From assembly GCA_947453625.1 (NCBI GenBank), contig CANGHK010000025.1:1-64000 (forward strand): 64,000 nucleotides of DNA. Reading direction: 5' to 3'. Position 1 is the first letter of the stretch. Each line of letters begins with the position of its first letter. The position numbers and the translations under genes are program-made. This document shows, in pieces, positions 59,307-64,000 of this stretch. This stretch comes from Burkholderiales bacterium (GTDB taxonomy: Bacteria > Pseudomonadota > Gammaproteobacteria > Burkholderiales > Burkholderiaceae_C). Below the pieces are notes generated by a model. It did not search any database, had not been told where the DNA came from, and saw only the letters and a list, made by a program, of their open reading frames with translations.

Positions 59307-59414
59307 GGTGATGTCCTTTGATTATTGAACCCCGGCCGTGTCAGGTACCGGGATTTGGCACTCGGCCAGGATGTTCGGATCCCGGCCCGTGGTGTTTCGG
59401 ATGGCAGCGCCGTA

Positions 59415-60407
59415 TCAGCGCTTGTCCAGGCCCTGGGGCGGCCAGTTCTCCAGCCTTGCGCCGAGCGTGAGCCCACGCGAAGCCAGCACTTCCTTGATCT
59501 CATTGAGCGACTTGCGGCCCAGATTCGGCGTCTTGAGCAACTCGGTCTCGGTGCGCTGTATCAGGTCGCCGATGTAGTAGATGTTCTCGGCCTTCAGGCA
59601 GTTCGCCGAGCGCACGGTCAACTCGAGTTCGTCGACCGGACGCAGCAGGATGGGGTCGTGGATTGGCGGGGCGCGTTCTCCGGGCACATAGCCCCCACCT
59701 GCCGCCTCGTTCGGCTGCAGGCCGGTGAACACCACCAGTTGGTCGACAAGGATCTGAGCCGATGCGCGGATCGCTTCCTCGGGCGTCACGGCGCCGTTGG
59801 TCTCGATCTCCATCACCAGCTTGTCCAGATCCGTTCGCTGCTCGACCCGGGCGTTTTCGACCGCATAGCTGACGCGGCGAACCGGCGAGAAAGACGCGTC
59901 GAGCACGATGCGGCCGATGGACTTGGTCGGCTCATCACCGTAGCGGCGCATGTTGCCCGGCACATAGCCGCGGCCCTTCTCGACCTTGATCTGCATATCG
60001 AGCTTGCCGCCCTGTGCCAGATGGGCAATGACATGCTCGGGATTCATGATCTCCACGTCGTGCGGCACCTGGATATCGGAAGCCTTGACCGGACCTTCAC
60101 CCTCCTTGCGCACCACAAGCGTCACTTCGTCGCGGTTGTGCAGGCGGAAGACGACCCCCTTCAGGTTCAGCATGATGTGGACGACGTCTTCAGCCACGCC
60201 GTCGATGGCCGAGTACTCGTGTAGCACGCCGGCGATCGTGACCTCGGTCGGCGCGTAACCCACCATCGACGACAGCAGGACGCGGCGCAAGGCATTGCCC
60301 AGCGTATGGCCATAGCCACGCTCGAATGGCTCCAGGGTGACCTTGGCGCGGTTGTTGCCAAGCGGCTCGACGTGAATGGCTTTGGGTTTCAGCAGATTGG
60401 TTTGCAT
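59415..60407 (-). CDS. rpoA: RNA polymerase alpha subunit
   Basis: 330 aa. N-terminal dimerisation domain ([37 protein letters not shown]) and C-terminal alpha-CTD ([39 protein letters not shown]) that contacts activators and UP elements. Normal length and position in the alpha operon. Confidence 0.99.
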   Translation of the reverse strand: MQTNLLKPKAIHVEPLGNNRAKVTLEPFERGYGHTLGNALRRVLLSSMVGYAPTEVTIAGVLHEYSAIDGVAEDVVHIMLNLKGVVFRLHNRDEVTLVVRKEGEGPVKASDIQVPHDVEIMNPEHVIAHLAQGGKLDMQIKVEKGRGYVPGNMRRYGDEPTKSIGRIVLDASFSPVRRVSYAVENARVEQRTDLDKLVMEIETNGAVTPEEAIRASAQILVDQLVVFTGLQPNEAAGGGYVPGERAPPIHDPILLRPVDELELTVRSANCLKAENIYYIGDLIQRTETELLKTPNLGRKSLNEIKEVLASRGLTLGARLENWPPQGLDKR

Positions 60408-60552
60408 CGAATACTGTTCCTCTCAATACCCTCGGCTCGTTACACCGATAAGGCTGACGGACCATGCCGGGCAGGGAACACCTCGCACCGTGCCCGGCAA
60501 GCCGGCGCGAGGGATGGGCACGGCAGCCGTCAGGCCGCGCACCAGTGGCGCA

Positions 60553-61176
60553 TCAGCGTGAGTACAGTTCTACGATCAGCGACTCGTTGATCTCCGCACC
60601 AAACTCGTCACGGTCCGGCACCTTCTTGAAGATGCCTTCGAGCTTGGCGCCGTCGACCTGCACCCAACCCGGCATGCCGATCGAGTCTGCCAGTTTGACC
60701 GCGTCGGTCACGCGCAACTGCTTTTTGGCCTTTTCGCGCAGCGCAATCACATCACCGGCCTTGACCAGGTAAGACGGGATGTTCACGGTCTTACCGTTGA
60801 CCAGGATCGCCTGGTGCGAGACCAATTGCCGGGCTTCGGCGCGGGTCGAGCCGAAGCCCATGCGGTAGACCACGTTGTCCAGGCGGCATTCCAGCAGGAA
60901 CAGCAGGTTCGCACCGGTGTTGCCCTTGCGGCGCTCGGCCTCAGCGAAGTAGCGCCGGAACTGACGCTCCAGCACGCCGTACATGCGCTTGACCTTCTGC
61001 TTCTCGCGCAGTTGCAGTCCGAAATCGGAGGTGCGCTGGCCGGAAGTTCGGCCATGCTGCCCCGGCTTGGTCTCGAACTTCGACTTGTCGGCGATCGGGC
61101 GACGGGCGCTCTTGAGGTAGAGATCGGTGCCTTCACGGCGGGAAAGCTTGGCCTTGGGGCCGAGATAGCGTGCCAC
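60553..61176 (-). CDS. rpsD: 30S ribosomal protein S4
   Basis: 207 aa. [19 protein letters not shown] at the start and an S4 RNA-binding domain ([20 protein letters not shown], residues about 95-114). In the alpha operon S4 is usually the autogenous repressor. 145 bp before rpoA. Confidence 0.98.
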   Translation of the reverse strand: MARYLGPKAKLSRREGTDLYLKSARRPIADKSKFETKPGQHGRTSGQRTSDFGLQLREKQKVKRMYGVLERQFRRYFAEAERRKGNTGANLLFLLECRLDNVVYRMGFGSTRAEARQLVSHQAILVNGKTVNIPSYLVKAGDVIALREKAKKQLRVTDAVKLADSIGMPGWVQVDGAKLEGIFKKVPDRDEFGAEINESLIVELYSR

Positions 61177-61397
61177 GGTATGTCCTCTTGAATAGCTGAC
61201 GCGAGGCTAGGTCGCGCGAGTCTGGCGGGCGTTGTCTTGTCGCACAGACGGTGGGCTTGATCGTCGACCCGCGTCGCCCGCGTTAGAACTGCGAACGGGC
61301 AACGCGAAATCAACAAAATTGCCGGCTGACGCGAAGCGCCCGCCGGCTGACGGAAAACTGCTGATTGCAGGGGCTTGCGGCCCCTGCACGAAAGAGT

Positions 61398-61802
61398 TCA
61401 GATGCGGCGACGCTTCTGCGGCCGGCAGCCGTTGTGCGGCACCGGCGTGACGTCACTGATCGAATTGATCCGGATGCCCAGCGCAGCCAAGGCGCGCACC
61501 GACGATTCGCGGCCAGGGCCAGGGCCCTTGATCCGGACGTCCAGGTTCTTGATGCCTTGTTCTTGCGCAGCGCGACCGCAAACTTCGGCGGCAACCTGGG
61601 CGGCAAACGGCGTCGACTTGCGCGAGCCCTTGAAACCCTGGCCACCCGACGAAGCCCAGGCGAGCGAGCCGCCTTGGCGATCGGTGATCGTGATGATGGT
61701 GTTGTTGAACGACGCGTGGACGTGAGCGATACCGTCCGCAATGTTCTTGCGGATCTTCTTGCTCACGCGGCGCGCCGCGGTATTGGCAGGTGCTTTGGCC
61801 AT
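61398..61802 (-). CDS. rpsK: 30S ribosomal protein S11
   Basis: 134 aa. Conserved core [20 protein letters not shown] and C-terminal [18 protein letters not shown], the signature end of S11. Confidence 0.98.
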   Translation of the reverse strand: MAKAPANTAARRVSKKIRKNIADGIAHVHASFNNTIITITDRQGGSLAWASSGGQGFKGSRKSTPFAAQVAAEVCGRAAQEQGIKNLDVRIKGPGPGRESSVRALAALGIRINSISDVTPVPHNGCRPQKRRRI

Positions 61803-61831
61803 AGGGTATCCCGGTCAGCGGTATTCGGAGC

Positions 61832-62197
61832 TTACTTCTTCAGCGCGGCAGCACCCTTGCGCGGACCCTTGCGGGTGCGGGCATTGGTACGCGTGCGCTG
61901 GCCGCGCATCGGCAAACCGCGCCGATGGCGCAGGCCGCGGTAGCAGCCCAAGTCCATCAAACGCTTGATGTTCATCGAGATCTCGCGGCGCAGGTCGCCC
62001 TCGATCGTCAACTTGTTGACTTCGTCGCGAATCTTCTCGAGATCGCCGTCCGTCAGGTCTTTGATCTTCTTGGAGTATTCAATGCCCACCGCGACGCAGA
62101 TCTTCTGCGCCGTGGTGCGACCGATACCGAAAATCGACGTCAAGCCGATTTCAGCGTGTTTGTGCGGCGGAATGTTGATGCCAGCAATGCGTGCCAT
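61832..62197 (-). CDS. rpsM: 30S ribosomal protein S13
   Basis: 121 aa. [31 protein letters not shown] and C-terminal [19 protein letters not shown] are typical. First S-protein gene of the alpha operon, 29 bp before rpsK. Confidence 0.98.
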   Translation of the reverse strand: MARIAGINIPPHKHAEIGLTSIFGIGRTTAQKICVAVGIEYSKKIKDLTDGDLEKIRDEVNKLTIEGDLRREISMNIKRLMDLGCYRGLRHRRGLPMRGQRTRTNARTRKGPRKGAAALKK

Positions 62198-62234
62198 GGT
62201 GATCCTTTGTCTGCTTTAAGCTGCTGTTCGGGCG

Positions 62235-62348
62235 TTAACCCTGGCGCTGCTTGTGGCGCGGGTCGGTGCAAATAACACGCACTACACCCTTGCGGCGGAT
62301 GACCTTGCAATTGCGGCACATCTTCTTGACCGATGCAGAGACTTTCAT
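62235..62348 (-). CDS. rpmJ: 50S ribosomal protein L36
   Basis: 37 aa, full length: [17 protein letters not shown] then [14 protein letters not shown]. The zinc-type Cys/His set is C-x2-C ... C-x4-H, so this is the zinc-binding C+ form. ATG 62348 has AAGGAGAA upstream. It lies between secY and rpsM; no infA is present in the 85-bp gap to secY. Confidence 0.97.
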   Translation of the reverse strand: MKVSASVKKMCRNCKVIRRKGVVRVICTDPRHKQRQG

Positions 62349-62433
62349 CGTCTTCTCCTTTAGCACTCCCGTCCCCTTGGACGTTCCGAGCGCGATTCAA
62401 ATCACAGGGCGTCAGCCCGGCTTCGCAGCCGGT

Positions 62434-63744
62434 TCAACTTGCCTTGAAGTTGGCTTTCTTCAACAAGGACTCATACTGCTGACTCATCACATAACTCTGT
62501 ACTTGCGCCCAGAAGTCCATCGTGACGACCACGATGATCAACAGCGACGTACCGCCGAAATAAAACGGTACGTTGTACTTCAAGACCAGAAACTCGGGTA
62601 ACAGGCAGACCGCAGTAATGTAGACCGCGCCAGCCAGCGTCAACCTAGACAATATTTTGTCAATATGACGCGCCGTCTGCTCACCTGGTCGAATACCCGG
62701 TATGAACGCGCCGCTCTTCTTCAGGTTGTCCGCCGTCTCGCGGCTGTTGAATACCAGCGCGGTGTAGAAGAAGCAAAAGAAGATGATCATCGCGGCATAC
62801 AGCAACACGTAGATCGGTTGGCCCGGCGACAGCGCCGAAGAGATGTCCTTCAGCCAGCGCATGCCTTCACCCGTCGCGAACCAGCCCACTACGGTGGCCG
62901 GCAACAGAATGATCGACGAGGCGAAGATAGGCGGGATCACACCCGACATATTCAGCTTCAGCGGCAGGTGCGATGACTGACCGCCGTACACCTTGTTGCC
63001 AACCTGGCGCTTGGCGTAATTGACCAGGATCTTGCGTTGACCGCGCTCGACGAACACCACCGCGAAAGTGACGAACACCATGACCGCGATGATAATGATC
63101 GCCGCAATGATGCTCATGGCGCCGGTCCGAATCAACTCGAACAAACCGCCAATGGCGCCCGGCAATCCGGCCGCAATGCCACCGAAAATCAGGATCGAAA
63201 TGCCATTACCCAACCCGCGCTCGGTGATCTGCTCGCCCAGCCACATCAGGAACATCGTGCCCGCGGTCAAGCTGACGACCGTGGTCATGCGAAACCCGAA
63301 GCCCGGATGAATCACCAAGCCCGATGAGCCTTCGAGCGCCAACGCGATACCCAGGCTCTGGAACAGGGCCAGACCCAGCGTACCATAGCGGGTGTACTGC
63401 GTTATCTTGCGGCGGCCGGACTCGCCCTCTTTCTTCAGCGACTCCAGCGTCGGCACGACGTAGGTCATCAACTGCATGATGATCGACGCCGAGATATACG
63501 GCATGATCCCCAGCGCGAAGACCGTGAAGCGTTGCAGCGCGCCACCCGAGAACATGTTGAACAAGTTCAGGATCCCGCCCTGCTGACCCTTGAAGAGCTG
63601 CTGCAACTGGTTGGGATCGATGCCGGGCACGGGGATATGCGCCCCCAGCCGGTAGACCACCAGTGCCAGCAACAAGAACACCAGACGGCGACGCAGGTCG
63701 CCGAACTTTCCGCTCTTGGCCAGCTGGTTTGCTGAAGTTGCCAA
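62434..63744 (-). CDS. secY: SecY, preprotein translocase channel subunit
   Basis: 436 aa with ten membrane segments. [18 protein letters not shown] near the N-terminus, plug region and signature [16 protein letters not shown], and cytoplasmic loops with [14 protein letters not shown] and [15 protein letters not shown]. Forms the SecYEG pore. Follows rplO in the usual spc-operon order. Confidence 0.98.
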   Translation of the reverse strand: MATSANQLAKSGKFGDLRRRLVFLLLALVVYRLGAHIPVPGIDPNQLQQLFKGQQGGILNLFNMFSGGALQRFTVFALGIMPYISASIIMQLMTYVVPTLESLKKEGESGRRKITQYTRYGTLGLALFQSLGIALALEGSSGLVIHPGFGFRMTTVVSLTAGTMFLMWLGEQITERGLGNGISILIFGGIAAGLPGAIGGLFELIRTGAMSIIAAIIIIAVMVFVTFAVVFVERGQRKILVNYAKRQVGNKVYGGQSSHLPLKLNMSGVIPPIFASSIILLPATVVGWFATGEGMRWLKDISSALSPGQPIYVLLYAAMIIFFCFFYTALVFNSRETADNLKKSGAFIPGIRPGEQTARHIDKILSRLTLAGAVYITAVCLLPEFLVLKYNVPFYFGGTSLLIIVVVTMDFWAQVQSYVMSQQYESLLKKANFKAS

Positions 63745-63771
63745 AACTTGTCGCCTTAGAAGCCGAGAGAA

Positions 63772-64000
63772 TCAGGCCAGCGCGCCGCCAGCGGCCTCGA
63801 TGGCAACCTTGGCACCTGCCGTCGCCGCGATGCCCTTGAGCATCACCTTGCGCGTCAGTTCGCCGGTGTTGATCACCTTGACATGCTTGACCAGCTGACC
63901 CACCAGACGGGCTGCCTTGAGCATGACCAGATCGACTTCGTCCTGATCAAGCATCTGCAGGTCGGTCAGGCTGACCTGACCATTGAACTTCAGGTTGTGC
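63772..64000 (-). CDS. rplO: 50S ribosomal protein L15, N-terminus cut by window edge
   Basis: The last 76 codons are visible: [37 protein letters not shown] and the C-terminal [20 protein letters not shown], typical of L15. The gene continues beyond the window edge. 27 bp upstream of secY. Confidence 0.95.
   Translation of the reverse strand, partial: HNLKFNGQVSLTDLQMLDQDEVDLVMLKAARLVGQLVKHVKVINTGELTRKVMLKGIAATAGAKVAIEAAGGALA

Overview
The window is a GC-rich chromosomal segment (roughly 70 % G+C, estimated by eye) from a purple phototrophic betaproteobacterium. It fits Burkholderiales of the Rubrivivax/Leptothrix/Roseateles type. The reasons are a bacteriochlorophyll cluster with an aerR-ppsR regulator pair, Burkholderiales-style genes (Bug-type solute receptor, apaG, DUF2145, a MaoC-Pta fusion with ackA), and the S10/alpha ribosomal operon. 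No rRNA, CRISPR array, prophage or insertion sequence was seen. Genus is an inference.

Region 1 (1-14667) is one end of the photosynthesis gene cluster. On the minus strand bchF-bchN-bchB-bchH-bchL form a tightly overlapping operon covering Mg insertion (BchH), dark protochlorophyllide reduction (BchL, BchN, BchB) and C3-vinyl hydration (BchF). Divergently lie aerR (cobalamin-binding antirepressor) and ppsR (PAS/Fis repressor). Then come bchG (esterification), bch2 (BCD/PucC-family transporter), bchP (geranylgeranyl reduction) and a coupled 103-aa membrane protein. PpsR-type TGT-N12-ACA sites overlap the -35 boxes of the predicted bchF and bchG promoters. Both promoters place +1 on or next to the start codon.

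Region 2 (14693-25061) is mixed housekeeping and accessory: an acyl-CoA synthetase, a caspase-WD40 protein coupled to a DUF2145 protein, nudC, an RNase D-like exonuclease, an alpha/beta hydrolase with a small coupled protein, a Bug-type receptor, an uncharacterised exported protein and glucokinase. Region 3 (25367-29063) is an acetyl-phosphate locus with intact maoC-pta and ackA, flanked by two genes that appear internally deleted (DUF3141 and a dual-specificity phosphatase).

Region 4 (29086-49254) holds an Suv3-type helicase, a quinone oxidoreductase, a NIPSNAP protein, apaG, an M16 peptidase and mltA, which shares a CATG with a divergent 40-codon gene. It continues with an APH/ATPase fusion, a 1195-aa indolepyruvate:ferredoxin oxidoreductase whose 5' end is tandemly triplicated, an SDR, a DUF1080 lipoprotein, a DUF349 protein, an Ldh2-family remnant and a gamma-glutamyltransferase lipoprotein. 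Region 5 (49392-56448) holds a UvrD-like helicase with a RelE-like N-terminus and ankyrin repeats, a DMT exporter, an old-yellow-enzyme reductase, a thioesterase and yghU.

Region 6 (56650-64000) has initiator tRNA-fMet with its own promoter and terminator, dsbD, and on the minus strand rplO(partial)-secY-rpmJ-rpsM-rpsK-rpsD-rpoA-rplQ ending in a strong intrinsic terminator. The least ordinary features are the triplicated gene start at 38247-38626, the RelE-like/UvrD/ankyrin fusion, the possible leaderless bch promoters, and three separate internal-deletion gene remnants.
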